A DNA stretch of 64,000 nt from CAYMEK01 sp964389305 (GTDB lineage Bacteria; Spirochaetota; Spirochaetia; SZUA-6; DRHE01): positions 1 to 64,000 of the forward strand of contig CAYMEK010000015.1 of the NCBI GenBank assembly GCA_964389305.1, read 5' to 3'. The position numbers and the translations under genes are program-made. The notes under the pieces are model-generated. The model was not told the DNA's origin and ran no database searches. It was given only the letters and a program-made list of their open reading frames with translations. Shown here in pieces: positions 18,168 to 26,613 of this stretch (position 1 is the first letter of the stretch; the number at the start of each line of letters is the position of its first letter).

Positions 18168-19247
18168 TCAGGATAAAGAGGTGATTTCTTCCCGCAAGCG
18201 GGCATACCCCGGTTTTAAGGTGTCGAAGATGATCTTGATGCGCTCGTCGTAGTGGATGAAGGCGGATTTCATGGCGTTGATCGTGATCTTCTCCAGGTCC
18301 CGCAGGGTAAGGTTGTAGTGATTGACCGCCAGGTGCATCTCTTTGCCTAGGCTGGTGTTGCTCATCAGCCGGTTGTCCGTCCCGAGAAACACTCGAAAGT
18401 CATTGCGGTAGTAGATCGGGAAGGGATGCTCGTCCAGCGAGGCGGCGGCCCCGGTATGAATATTTGAAGACAGGCACATTTCCATGGGAATGCGCTTGTC
18501 CCGGATGAAGTGAGCCAGGGAGCCCATCTTCTCGATGCGGGTGCCCCGGACCGACATGTCCTCGAGCAGGCGGGTAGCGTGCCCGATGCGATGGGCCCCG
18601 CAGTACTGAATCGCCTGCCAGATCGACTCCATGCCGAAGGCTTCCCCGGCATGAATGGTTATGTTGAAGTTCATGCGTCGGATGAACTCAAAGGCGTCGA
18701 GGTGTTTCTTGGGCGGATGGCCGTACTCATCCCCGGCCAGATCGAAGCCGACCACCCCCTTCTCCCGAAAGGCCACGGCCAGCTCGGCGGTCTCCAGGCT
18801 TACCGTCTGGTCCCTCATGGCGCAGAGAATCAGGCCGAACTGCACGCCTGTTTTCTCTCTACCCGCCTCCAGCCCCCGCAGCACCGACTGCACAACCTTT
18901 TCCAGATTAAGGCCGCGCTGAAGATGGAGCACCGGCGCAAAGCGGGTCTCCACGTATACCACGTTGTCCTCGGCCAGGTCTTCGATCGTCTCGCGGGCAA
19001 TGCGTTCGAGGGCTTGCTCTGTCTGCATTACCGATATGGTGGTGTCGAATCCTTCCAGGTACAAGCCCAGGTTCTTGCGGTCGGCGCCCCGGTGAAACCA
19101 GGCGGCCAGTTCCTGCGGATCGCGGGTTGGCAGGTCGATTTTGTACAGGTCGGCCAGCTCCACGATTGTCTTAGGCCTTACCCCTCCGTCCAGATGGTCG
19201 TGGAGCTCCACTTTGGGCAGGCGCTTGATCATCTCTTCGGTTACCAT
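18168..19247 (-). CDS. add: adenosine deaminase
   Basis: A 359-residue metal-dependent amidohydrolase converting adenosine to inosine. The zinc ligands and catalytic residues are visible: HDHLDG (HxH) near 16, VVYVETRFAP near 105, NITIHAGEAFGMESIWQAI near 200 with the catalytic Glu, and RIGHATRL near 220. The final Asp lies in FLGTDNRLMSNTSLG near 300 (canonical S/TDDP is here TDNR). The start ATG at 19247 is 6 bases after the -10 box of a good promoter, so no leader is expected. It is the first gene of a unit with the YbaK gene. The changed residue after the Asp is unusual, but the family call is firm. Confidence 0.92.
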   Translation of the reverse strand: MVTEEMIKRLPKVELHDHLDGGVRPKTIVELADLYKIDLPTRDPQELAAWFHRGADRKNLGLYLEGFDTTISVMQTEQALERIARETIEDLAEDNVVYVETRFAPVLHLQRGLNLEKVVQSVLRGLEAGREKTGVQFGLILCAMRDQTVSLETAELAVAFREKGVVGFDLAGDEYGHPPKKHLDAFEFIRRMNFNITIHAGEAFGMESIWQAIQYCGAHRIGHATRLLEDMSVRGTRIEKMGSLAHFIRDKRIPMEMCLSSNIHTGAAASLDEHPFPIYYRNDFRVFLGTDNRLMSNTSLGKEMHLAVNHYNLTLRDLEKITINAMKSAFIHYDERIKIIFDTLKPGYARLREEITSLS

Positions 19248-19253
19248 ACAACC

Positions 19254-19282
19254 ATTCTACCGACAGCCCGGCGGAAACACAA
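19254..19282 (-). promoter_or_regulatory. promoter abutting add
   Basis: TTGTGT (19277-19282), a 17-base spacer and TAGAAT (19254-19259) end 6 bases before the ATG at 19247. This is one of the tightest -10 to start distances in the window. Confidence 0.6.
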
Positions 19283-19332
19283 GAAGCCTGGCGGACCTTC
19301 AGAAGCCGAGCCCGGCGGCAGCTCTTAAAAGC

Positions 19333-20541
19333 CTAACGCAGCAGGGAGGTGAGGTAGGGGATGCCGATGAACGTGCCAAGCGAGCTGCCGATGCTGGAAA
19401 ACAGGAACACGAGCAGAATGTGGGTGATGCGATTCCTGAAAAACCCTTTAAAGGTCAACAGGTCCTGGGGCAGGTTTTCGAAATCCGTGACCCGCGGTTT
19501 GCGCAGGGCGGCCTCCAGGACCCCGGTTACCAGACCCACCCCGATGGTCGGGTTCAAGGAGGTGATCGGGGCGCCTGCAAAGGCCGCCGCGATCGTTATC
19601 GGATGGGCGAGCGCCAGCAGGGCGCCGACGGCCGACAGGGTGCCGTTGACCAGCACCCATTTCCACATCATCGACAGGCTGAGCTGCCAGCCGGAGCGCA
19701 AGAAACCGGCTACGATCAGGGCCACGATCAGGGCCGGGACCAGGTAGGGAAGAATCCTGGAAATTTTCTTGCGAGGAGGGATGGTCTCCAGAGCGGAGAT
19801 ATCGCTTTCCAGCGTCTTCGACTCGAGCTTTTTCAGATTTTCCACGATTCCGCTTACGTGCCCTGCTCCGATGACGGCCACGATCTTTGCGCCCTCTGCA
19901 TTGAAGATCCGGGTGGCCAGGTAGCGATCCCGCTCGTCGATCAGCACCTCTTTGACCGAGGGCAGGAACGAGGCCAGCTCGTCCATCATCGTCTGGAAGG
20001 TGCTCTTTTGCTTGAGCTTTTCGATCTCCTCCGGATCCAGCTTCTCGCGGCTGAATACCGAGCTGAGCATGGCGGCCAGCATCTTGTTCTTTCCCCAGAA
20101 GCCGGATCGCGACCAAGCCCGGCGGAGGGTGATCTGGATGTCGCGATCGCAGAGGCTGACCGGAATACCCTGCTCCCGTGAAACCCTGACGGCGGTGAGC
20201 ATCTCCTCTCCGGGACTTACTCCCATTTCCAGACCCAGACGTCGTTGAAACGAGGAGAGAACGAGGTTGGCAAGCAGGAGAAATCCCTTGCGTTCCCGCA
20301 GCACCTGTCCGATGTTCAGATTCTGCCAGCTCTTTTTTTCCACCAGAGAGTTGTAGCGGGTTTCATCGATCTCTACGCACACCCGGTCCGGTTTTTCACT
20401 CCGGATGACCTCCCGGACTTCTTCTACGCTCCTGCTCGATATGTGGGCTGTGCCGATCAGGATGACCTCGCGGCCGCCCAGGGAAAGATGTACCGAGGTG
20501 CCGCTGTTTTCCTTGCTTTCCTGTTTTTTTTCTCTGCTCAT
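19333..20541 (-). CDS. TraB family membrane protein
   Basis: A 402-residue TraB/PrgY-type protein. The N-terminal domain carries the hallmark GTAHISSRSVEEVREVI near 30, RVCVEIDETRYNSL near 55 and a C-terminal VIGAGHVSGIVENLKK near 215, all part of the erythromycin-esterase/EreA/ChaN-like putative metallohydrolase fold. The last 150 residues hold several transmembrane helices (LVPALIVALIVAGFLRSGW, WVLVNGTLSAVGALLALAH, ILLVFLFSSIGSSLGTFIG). Relatives are implicated in peptide-signal degradation or mitochondrial membrane proteostasis, but the reaction is unproven. A GGACAGG lies just upstream of the ATG. It is a single-gene unit. Confidence 0.88.
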   Translation of the reverse strand: MSREKKQESKENSGTSVHLSLGGREVILIGTAHISSRSVEEVREVIRSEKPDRVCVEIDETRYNSLVEKKSWQNLNIGQVLRERKGFLLLANLVLSSFQRRLGLEMGVSPGEEMLTAVRVSREQGIPVSLCDRDIQITLRRAWSRSGFWGKNKMLAAMLSSVFSREKLDPEEIEKLKQKSTFQTMMDELASFLPSVKEVLIDERDRYLATRIFNAEGAKIVAVIGAGHVSGIVENLKKLESKTLESDISALETIPPRKKISRILPYLVPALIVALIVAGFLRSGWQLSLSMMWKWVLVNGTLSAVGALLALAHPITIAAAFAGAPITSLNPTIGVGLVTGVLEAALRKPRVTDFENLPQDLLTFKGFFRNRITHILLVFLFSSIGSSLGTFIGIPYLTSLLR

Positions 20542-20644
20542 ATACCTGTCCTGCTCGTTTGGATCGAGGCCACCGGGGTCGAAATGACGTCCTAGAATGT
20601 GACAATTAATCGTAAAAAGAACAAGACCGTCCGCGGGCTGCAGT

Positions 20645-22048
20645 TCAGTCCCTGACCTCGTAGCGGTCCAGAAGGCGGGCGGCTATCCGTTTCTCAAGAC
20701 TGTCCCGGCGCTCGATCTGTTTCACGATCAAGAGGTAGCGGATAGCCGTCTCGCTCCTGTTCTCCAGCAGCATCTGGGATGCGATGTAGAACAGCATGCG
20801 GGCCTGGATCAGCTTGTTGCTTTCTCTGCTGGCCCGGTTTACCACGGCAGCCTCCAGAGCCGGATTCAGCAGGTAGCGGGCGATTTCTCTGATCCAGGAC
20901 CCTTCCGGAAAGAAGGCCAGCTGCTCCTCCAGGTACAGCTCGGCCTCTTTGTTCCGGCTCTGCTGTTTGAGACAGAGTGTCGCCAGCAATGCGTAGGATC
21001 CTTCTTCCCGCTGGAACTCGAAAGCCTTCCGGAAGGCGCCGGCTGCCTTCTGCCAATCCTGCCCGACATAGTACAACGCCGCCAGAGAAGCGTAGGCGAA
21101 AGTGTATTGGGGGTTCAGTTCGAGCAGGCGCTCGTAGTCGCAGATCGCCTGTTCGCTGCGATCAAGCCGATCGTTCAGACCGGCCCGGTACACGTAGGGA
21201 AGAAAATTCTCCGGGTCGAGAGAAATCGCCCGGGAGAAGTCCTGGTGGGCTTGTTCCAGCTCTCCCAGACGCAGGTACAGCCTTCCCCGATCCACGTAAT
21301 GCCAGAAGAAATCCGGATCGAGACGGATCGCTTCGCTCAAATCGGCGACTGCTCCCCGGCGGTCTTTTAACGCTGTTTTCGCCCGGGCTCTGTCTGCGTA
21401 GGTCAAGGGATTTTCCGGGTCCACGGCCAGGGCTTCGTCGAAGCTGCGGACCGCTTCCTCGTAGCATTCCTCCTGCAGCAAGACCAGCCCCAAGCCGCGA
21501 AGGGCAGCCGGATGACGCGGATCGGCCTCCAAAGCACTCCGAAAGAACCGGTCGGCCTGTTCGAAATCCTCCTCTTCCAGCGCAATCGTTCCCAGGGACG
21601 CCAGGGCCTCGGGATTGTTCTTGTCTGTAGCGAGCGCCGCCTGCAGATACTGCTTTTCCCTGTCCGGGCAGCCGGCGGCCCGTTCCAGGTAGGCCAGAGC
21701 GAGGAGCACCTCGACCGACCCGGGAAAATCCACTAGAAGCTGCTCAAGCTGCTTTCGAGCTTCCTCGAAATATCCGGCGGCTAAAAGAAGCCGGGCCAGG
21801 AGCAGTCTGTCCTCCAGGGACGGGGATGGACCTTCCAGGCGCTGCAGGTAGCTCCGGTATTCGCTCAATGCGGCCTCCGGGTTCCCCTCTTCAATAAAAT
21901 CCTGGATACTCTGTCTGGGTAGCTGGGATATACCTTCATCGGTCTCAGCCTGCCTTGCTTTGGAACCGGCGCAGCTTGAAAGAAAGGCCAGCAGGAACAG
22001 GAATGATGCTGAGAGTAGCAGGAAACTCTGACTGCGGGTTCGGCTCAT
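20645..22048 (-). CDS. TPR-repeat lipoprotein
   Basis: A 467-residue protein with a type II signal peptide (hydrophobic run then LSSCAG, Cys at about 27). About ten tetratricopeptide units follow, for example AEEDPRHPAALRGLGLVLLQ-type segments, AIRLDPDFFWHYVDRGRLYL, AISLDPENFLPYVYRAGLND and LLELNPQYTFAYASLAALYY. Such periplasmic or outer-membrane TPR lipoproteins act as assembly or docking scaffolds. The last about 80 residues are helical but not TPR-like. AGAAGAG precedes the ATG and may be a weak ribosome-binding site. It is divergent from the 611-residue protein gene. Confidence 0.87.
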   Translation of the reverse strand: MSRTRSQSFLLLSASFLFLLAFLSSCAGSKARQAETDEGISQLPRQSIQDFIEEGNPEAALSEYRSYLQRLEGPSPSLEDRLLLARLLLAAGYFEEARKQLEQLLVDFPGSVEVLLALAYLERAAGCPDREKQYLQAALATDKNNPEALASLGTIALEEEDFEQADRFFRSALEADPRHPAALRGLGLVLLQEECYEEAVRSFDEALAVDPENPLTYADRARAKTALKDRRGAVADLSEAIRLDPDFFWHYVDRGRLYLRLGELEQAHQDFSRAISLDPENFLPYVYRAGLNDRLDRSEQAICDYERLLELNPQYTFAYASLAALYYVGQDWQKAAGAFRKAFEFQREEGSYALLATLCLKQQSRNKEAELYLEEQLAFFPEGSWIREIARYLLNPALEAAVVNRASRESNKLIQARMLFYIASQMLLENRSETAIRYLLIVKQIERRDSLEKRIAARLLDRYEVRD

Positions 22049-22095
22049 GCTCTTCTAAATCCATTGGTAGCATATCCGGCCGGTTTTAAGCAATG

Positions 22096-22124
22096 TTGAA
22101 CGTCCCCCGGCTCGGTGATAGAAT
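22096..22124 (+). promoter_or_regulatory. promoter abutting the 611-residue protein gene
   Basis: TTGAAC (22096-22101), a 17-base spacer and TAGAAT (22119-22124) end 9 bases before the ATG at 22134. A GGAG lies in those 9 bases, but most of it would fall upstream of the expected transcription start. Confidence 0.55.
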
Positions 22125-22133
22125 GGAGCGCCC

Positions 22134-23969
22134 ATGGTGCGCAAGCTCTCCCCTATATACTATCTGATTCCGGTCATCTACATAGCGGTCATTCTCTTTT
22201 TCGTGTTCATGCAGTTTCAGTCTCAGAAGGATTTCCAGGCCTCGGCCGGCAACCTTTCGCTTTCAGGAGCCTACGCCCAAGCTCTCGGAGGCGGTCAGCG
22301 CCTGAAGACGATAGAGCTGCGCTTCCACAACGTGCGTATGCACTTTTCCCGTTCCTCGGCGCTGCTGGGTGGGTTCGGTCCTGTCCGTCAAAACAAGCTC
22401 CTCCCCGAGACTTTCAGTCAGTTTCCGGAAGGATTTGAGATCGAGTTCAACGACGGATTCGTCCTGCGTTTCGTCGTCGAGGGGTCTCTCGGTGACCGGG
22501 TGAGAATCATTCCGATCGTACCGCAGTCGCTGGGAAGCCTCAGGAATATTTCTTTGCCCTACACTATCCTGCAGGGAGACCAGGAACCCGTACGGGGTAT
22601 TCCTGAGCTAGAAGCAACGGGACCTGCCGGGACGGTCTTCGTCTCCCTCCCCGAAGGATCCGAGATCGACACGGAAAAGGGCAGGCTGAAGGTAAACCTC
22701 GAGGCCGCAGCGGACGGAGAGGCGATCGTGCTCGAGCGGATTTTGAATGAACCGCAGCCCTACCTGTACTGGTTTTCCCAGGATTTTCCTCTGGTCAAGA
22801 GTGAAGAGCTGGAATCACAGGTCAGGCTGTATCTGAACCGGTCCTACCAATATTGGAGCAGCGTTTTCGCCAGCGCTCAGAGCAGCCAGCAGCTGGTAGG
22901 CGACCTTGGCATCGCATTGATTTCGGAGGCGATCAAACGAGGGGAGTACCGCAGATTCCTTGCGGTAGTCGCACGAAATATCCGCCAGTTCCTCCTGGAA
23001 AACAGCGACAATCCGTCCGTCTATCAGAGTGCCGCGTACCTGGGAAATCTGCCCGCCTTCCTGGGTCACCGACAGGAAGCCGCGGCGGCGGAGATCGAGC
23101 GTATTACCGCCCTTATCAGGGCGGCCGATTTTTCGGTACTGGAGACACCGGATCTGATATGCTTCATCATCAATCACGCTCCCTTCTCGCTGGTAGAGGA
23201 GGTGCTGCGGCTGGCCGACAGCGCTCGACTGGAGCAGCAGACGCTCTACACCCTGCTGCACTTGACCGAGGTGTATCTTGATGCAATCCGTTTCCTCGAT
23301 GTGGGTAATGCCACCTACAGCCGGGCGAAGGAGATTATCGATCATTTCATTCTACCCTCGATTCGTAAGACTCCCAGGGGGTTGTTCCTGGCAGCGTCCG
23401 TCTCCGCAGATCAAGAGGAAGTCCAACTGTACGAGTCGGTAAGGACAGGTGGAATCTTGATGCGGGCCGGCGAGCTATTGGCTCAAGATTCATACGTCAC
23501 CTTGGGAGGAAATCTCATCCACTCCGCTCTGCGGCTTGCCGACTCCGAAGGCTTCATTCCAACCCGGCTGCGCATCCAGGGACAGGAGATCGAGCCCGGG
23601 GAGGAACTCCTGGCTCCGGAGCGGATATACGGTCTCCTGCCGACCACACGCTACACCCCCAGAGAATATCCGCTTTACAGCTACCTGTACCCGGGGAGCT
23701 GGATTTGGACAGCTTCCCTGCCTGGGGAGATAAAGATCGACGAGCAGCAGTACCGTTTCTTTTTTTCCTTTCCGACCGGTGGTACTCACTACCTGTTGAT
23801 CCAGGGAATACGGCCGATGCAATCTGTAGTCATGCATGGCATCCCCTGGAAATCGGATCCCGAGTACTTCCAGTATACCGACGGCTGGACCTACGATGCG
23901 GACAACCAGACATTGTATGTTAAGATCACTCACCGAACCCAGACCGAAGAGATCGTGCTGAACTATTGA
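22134..23969 (+). CDS. unrecognised 611-residue membrane-anchored protein
   Basis: I do not recognise this protein. One N-terminal transmembrane segment (YYLIPVIYIAVILFFVFMQF, about 9-28) anchors a large exported domain. Residues 40-210 look beta-rich (RLKTIELRFHNVRMHF, GFEIEFNDGFVLRFVVEG). Residues 230-430 are helical and reminiscent of a solenoid or alpha/alpha barrel, and the C-terminal part returns to strands with many Tyr, Trp and Pro (YPLYSYLYPGSWIWTASLPG). No catalytic motif stands out. It appears to be a periplasmic single-pass protein and is encoded alone, followed by a strong stem-loop. It shares size and general organisation, but no obvious sequence, with the protein at 5604-7418. 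Confidence 0.75.
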   Translation: MVRKLSPIYYLIPVIYIAVILFFVFMQFQSQKDFQASAGNLSLSGAYAQALGGGQRLKTIELRFHNVRMHFSRSSALLGGFGPVRQNKLLPETFSQFPEGFEIEFNDGFVLRFVVEGSLGDRVRIIPIVPQSLGSLRNISLPYTILQGDQEPVRGIPELEATGPAGTVFVSLPEGSEIDTEKGRLKVNLEAAADGEAIVLERILNEPQPYLYWFSQDFPLVKSEELESQVRLYLNRSYQYWSSVFASAQSSQQLVGDLGIALISEAIKRGEYRRFLAVVARNIRQFLLENSDNPSVYQSAAYLGNLPAFLGHRQEAAAAEIERITALIRAADFSVLETPDLICFIINHAPFSLVEEVLRLADSARLEQQTLYTLLHLTEVYLDAIRFLDVGNATYSRAKEIIDHFILPSIRKTPRGLFLAASVSADQEEVQLYESVRTGGILMRAGELLAQDSYVTLGGNLIHSALRLADSEGFIPTRLRIQGQEIEPGEELLAPERIYGLLPTTRYTPREYPLYSYLYPGSWIWTASLPGEIKIDEQQYRFFFSFPTGGTHYLLIQGIRPMQSVVMHGIPWKSDPEYFQYTDGWTYDADNQTLYVKITHRTQTEEIVLNY

Positions 23970-23994
23970 TTGGCAGGAGAGGGCCGTTCAAATG

Positions 23995-24035
23995 CACGGG
24001 GAGTCCAGGAGACTGTTGAGAACGAGCTCCCCGTG
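23995..24035 (+). terminator. stem-loop after the 611-residue protein gene
   Basis: CACGGGGAG (23995-24003) and CTCCCCGTG (24027-24035) are perfectly complementary over 9 bp, with a 23-base loop, ending two bases before the -35 box of the HMA gene. It is a likely transcript end or insulator, although no T run follows. Confidence 0.42.
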
Positions 24036-24036
24036 G

Positions 24037-24065
24037 TTGTCTGAAGGCGGGGAAATCCATACATT
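24037..24065 (+). promoter_or_regulatory. promoter abutting the HMA gene
   Basis: TTGTCT (24037-24042), a 17-base spacer and TACATT (24060-24065) end 6 bases before the ATG at 24072. No ribosome-binding site is available. Confidence 0.52.
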
Positions 24066-24071
24066 GAAAGT

Positions 24072-24305
24072 ATGAAAGATAAAGAAGCAATTCTGGATGC
24101 AAGCGGGGCCAACTGCGCCTCATGCGTATATGCCATAGAACATCTGGGCAGAAAGGTTCAGGGAGTTACGGATGTGGAGGTAGACGCCGCCCACGGGGAG
24201 ATCCGTGTTTTTTATGGAGGGAATCCGGGCTCGTTAGAGCGTATTGCCGATATCGTCCGGCATCTGGGTTACGATGCTCGGGTGCGCTGGGAGAGTGTTT
24301 CATAA
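24072..24305 (+). CDS. heavy-metal-associated (HMA) domain protein
   Basis: A 77-residue single HMA domain of ferredoxin-like fold. The metal loop is GANCASCVYAIEHL (CxxC at about 14-17), followed by the typical GVTDVEVDAAHGEIRVFY strands and IADIVRHLGYDA. Small proteins of this kind carry Cu(I) or other soft metals, or serve as partners of P-type ATPases, but no transporter gene is adjacent. The usual G-M-T/H before the first Cys is replaced by G-A-N. It appears leaderless and monocistronic. Confidence 0.85.
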   Translation: MKDKEAILDASGANCASCVYAIEHLGRKVQGVTDVEVDAAHGEIRVFYGGNPGSLERIADIVRHLGYDARVRWESVS

Positions 24306-24323
24306 ATACAAAGGATAAAAGAG

Positions 24324-24352
24324 TTTACAGACGAGTGGGGAGCTACTATACT
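24324..24352 (+). promoter_or_regulatory. promoter of the acyltransferase gene
   Basis: TTTACA (24324-24329), a 17-base spacer and TATACT (24347-24352). Here about 13 bases of leader with a GAAGG site precede the ATG at 24373, so this is a conventional arrangement. Confidence 0.6.
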
Positions 24353-24372
24353 TTCTGACCGGATCGAAGGTA

Positions 24373-25599
24373 ATGAAACTGCCACCGGAGCGAACGCTGT
24401 TGCGGCTCCTGCACCACAACTGGAACCGGCGCACCCTCGGTACTGTCTCTTATATATGCGAGCACTTCCTGTTTAAAGGCTGTTTCTGCAATGTCGAAAC
24501 CATAGGTCTGGACCAGATCAAGAAAAAAGCCAACAGGGGGAAGCGGCTCATCTTCATACCCGATCACCAGAGTGAGTACGATTGGCTTTTACTGCAGAGC
24601 AGGCTGTTCCTAGCCAACATCAAGACCGTCATTCAGGCCGGTGATAACCTGTTTGTAGGGCCCCTGGATCCCATCTTGCGGGGCTGCGGGGCATTCATGA
24701 GCATTCGGGAATCCAGATCGTTTTACTCCAGCCACTGGCTGTACAGCCCCCTCATGAAGTACCTGGGTAAGAGACCGATCGTCGTCGATCGAGACACCTA
24801 CAGCCGGCTGTACGTAAAGCAGTTAAAACGCATCCTGGGAAGGGAAGGTTACAACGTGCTGGTTTTTCCGGGATACGAGACCGATCCATACTCCGGCAAA
24901 GTCAAATATGGTCGCTCCTACAGCGGAATGTTTAACCCGCTGTCCCCCCATGTGTTCATTTTGATCTCCAGGGTCCTGCGTGATCTGGGAATTACCGATG
25001 CAGAATACATACCTGTCTCGGTATCTTACGAACGGATTCCCGAAGATGTTCTGTTCCGGGAGTTCAAAGCCAAGACACGAAAACGAAAGATTGCCAAGTA
25101 CATCTACGATCACTACTACACGTTCTTTAAAGCTCCGTTTTCAAAGGAGCTTCATCAGGAAAAATCCAGGGTGTGTATAAAGTTCGGACAGGGAATCTCT
25201 ACTGATTTCCACCTCAAAGCCCGGGATTTTGCCGAGTCCATGCGCAGTGAGATCGCCAAGCTGACCAGGGTCTATGAAAGCACCCTGATTTTCTACTCGC
25301 TGAACAACAGGTTCACTCTGCCCAAACAGGATCTGAAAGAAAATGTCCTGCAGAATATAAAGAAACTGAAGAGCCTGAAAGTCGACTGCTCGCCGTTGTA
25401 CGCCAACGCCAATAAGCTGTATTCGATCGACACCATGCTAAAAAGAGTCGAGGATATTTTCAATTTTCCCAAGAGCCCGGTCATTCCCCTGAAATCTTAC
25501 CTTACTTTGGAGCATGACAAGAACGAGGTCTTTATCCACAATCCCCACCTGGCCGACTACTACGGCAACAAGCTGAGATATATCTTGAGCAAGAGCTGA
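24373..25599 (+). CDS. PlsB/GPAT-like acyltransferase
   Basis: A 408-residue protein resembling glycerol-3-phosphate or dihydroxyacetone-phosphate acyltransferases. The motif I HxxxxD equivalent is PDHQSEYDWLLLQ near 60. Motif II is likely GPLDPILRGCGAFMSIR near 97, motif III FPGYETDPYSGKVKYGR near 165 and motif IV YIPVSVSYERIPE near 215, all with the spacing of PlsB rather than PlsC proteins. It would acylate the first position in phospholipid synthesis. It is shorter than E. coli PlsB. The neighbouring DNA from here on is poorer in GC. A GAAGG site precedes the ATG. Confidence 0.82.
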   Translation: MKLPPERTLLRLLHHNWNRRTLGTVSYICEHFLFKGCFCNVETIGLDQIKKKANRGKRLIFIPDHQSEYDWLLLQSRLFLANIKTVIQAGDNLFVGPLDPILRGCGAFMSIRESRSFYSSHWLYSPLMKYLGKRPIVVDRDTYSRLYVKQLKRILGREGYNVLVFPGYETDPYSGKVKYGRSYSGMFNPLSPHVFILISRVLRDLGITDAEYIPVSVSYERIPEDVLFREFKAKTRKRKIAKYIYDHYYTFFKAPFSKELHQEKSRVCIKFGQGISTDFHLKARDFAESMRSEIAKLTRVYESTLIFYSLNNRFTLPKQDLKENVLQNIKKLKSLKVDCSPLYANANKLYSIDTMLKRVEDIFNFPKSPVIPLKSYLTLEHDKNEVFIHNPHLADYYGNKLRYILSKS

Positions 25600-25940
25600 A
25601 CGCTCCATGCTTCGACGCTGCCTATAAAAACAGTGCTGTTCGGAGTTGAAATACAGGCAGGATATATTACAATCAACAGGAAGTGATACGGCAGGGTAAC
25701 CCACAGCTCCCTCTATATCCGACCGGTCGTTGACAGGTTGTTGTACGGGTGGAACGTAAAAAGTTGAAATAGCCTGTTCCGGCGGCGTTTCAGCGCCCTG
25801 CTGATTTTCAAGCGCGCTCCCGGAAGCGGATTTGCGGATCGTGGCCGTGAGCCGGGCTGCCAGGCTACCGATCTTTTCATGAGGAAGATATTTTTGCAGC
25901 GTATCTGGTGGATAAACAAAAAACAGTACAGGAGGAAGAC
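25600..25940 (+). other. 341-base intergenic region with promoter and partial palindrome
   Basis: No coding signal is convincing on either strand. It holds an imperfect palindrome, AACAGTGCTGTT (25629-25640), just upstream of a promoter at 25646-25673, and then about 260 bases of leader before the CMD gene. The palindrome position fits a regulator site, but no known operator matches it well. Confidence 0.5.
25646..25673 (+). promoter_or_regulatory. candidate promoter of the CMD gene cluster
   Basis: TTGAAA (25646-25651), a 16-base spacer and TACAAT (25668-25673). It would give a long leader of about 260 bases before the ATG at 25941. Confidence 0.48.
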
Positions 25941-26243
25941 ATGGACAAAGATCCTTTGGAGACCGTTCGGAGACTGGATCCCGAGTTCTTCGATCGGGTG
26001 TCGCAAAGCCGGGAGTATACCTTCAAGGATGGAGCGTTGCCGGCGAAGGTTAAGTATTTGATAGCCATGGTTATCGATGCGGTACATGGAGCTGCGGGAG
26101 GAGTCTCTTCGCTGGCCCGACAAGCTATGCAGCATGGCGCCAGCAAAGACGAGATAATGGAAGCTCTCCATGTTGCCAGTTTCCTGGGAGGAGTTGGGAG
26201 CGTCTATACAGCCTCCTTCGGCTTGGGCGAGCTCTTCGAATGA
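25941..26243 (+). CDS. carboxymuconolactone decarboxylase-like protein lacking cysteines
   Basis: A 100-residue all-helical protein of the CMD/AhpD family, recognised from KVKYLIAMVIDAVHGAAGGVS and HGASKDEIMEALHVASFLGG. Redox-active AhpD-type members have a CxxC motif in the first segment; here the whole protein has no cysteine, so peroxidase-type redox chemistry is unlikely and a decarboxylase-like or structural role is possible. ATG 25941 is chosen because AGGAGG lies 5 bases upstream; an in-frame ATG at 25908 is less well placed. It is the first of a same-strand run of small genes. Confidence 0.82.
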   Translation: MDKDPLETVRRLDPEFFDRVSQSREYTFKDGALPAKVKYLIAMVIDAVHGAAGGVSSLARQAMQHGASKDEIMEALHVASFLGGVGSVYTASFGLGELFE

Positions 26244-26304
26244 ACGGTCCGGTATCGTCGAACGCGGATGAAATACCAGGACGAGCCCAGAGACAGGAGC
26301 AATC

Positions 26305-26613
26305 ATGAGCGCAAAGAATGAAAAGATCCGGTATCTCTTATTGCATCTCCCGGGCCCCATGTGGAAGGCGGGAGTCGATTTCAGAGAGCAACCCGGCATC
26401 CAGGATCATGTACAATACTATCAAAGATTGTTGGAAACGGGAAAGCTGGAGCGAGGTGGGCCGTTTATTGGAGGTGCGCTGGGGGCGATGATAATGCCGA
26501 TAGCTGAAATGGACAAGGAGGAACTTGCCCGATTTGCAGACGAGGATCCTGCTGTGCAATCGGGTCTGCTTACATACGAAATATGGACCTGGCTGGTTGA
26601 AATGCAGTCTTGA
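26305..26613 (+). CDS. YciI-like protein
   Basis: A 102-residue protein of the YciI/YCII (ferredoxin-like alpha+beta) family. Typical features are YLLLHLPGPMWKAGVDFREQ at the start, HVQYYQRLLETGKLERGGPF in the middle and ADEDPAVQSGLLTYEIWTW near the end, the last being the hallmark 'D-P-x-v-x-x-G-l' segment. Biochemical function is unclear for most members; some act as small dehalogenase-like enzymes or regulators. An AGGAGC site precedes the ATG. It follows the CMD gene by 61 bases. Confidence 0.83.
   Translation: MSAKNEKIRYLLLHLPGPMWKAGVDFREQPGIQDHVQYYQRLLETGKLERGGPFIGGALGAMIMPIAEMDKEELARFADEDPAVQSGLLTYEIWTWLVEMQS

Noticed and set aside
25629..25640. AACAGTGCTGTT considered as a LexA operator.
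   Set aside because: It does not match either the CTG-N10-CAG or the GAAC-N4-GTTC form, and the downstream genes are not SOS genes.
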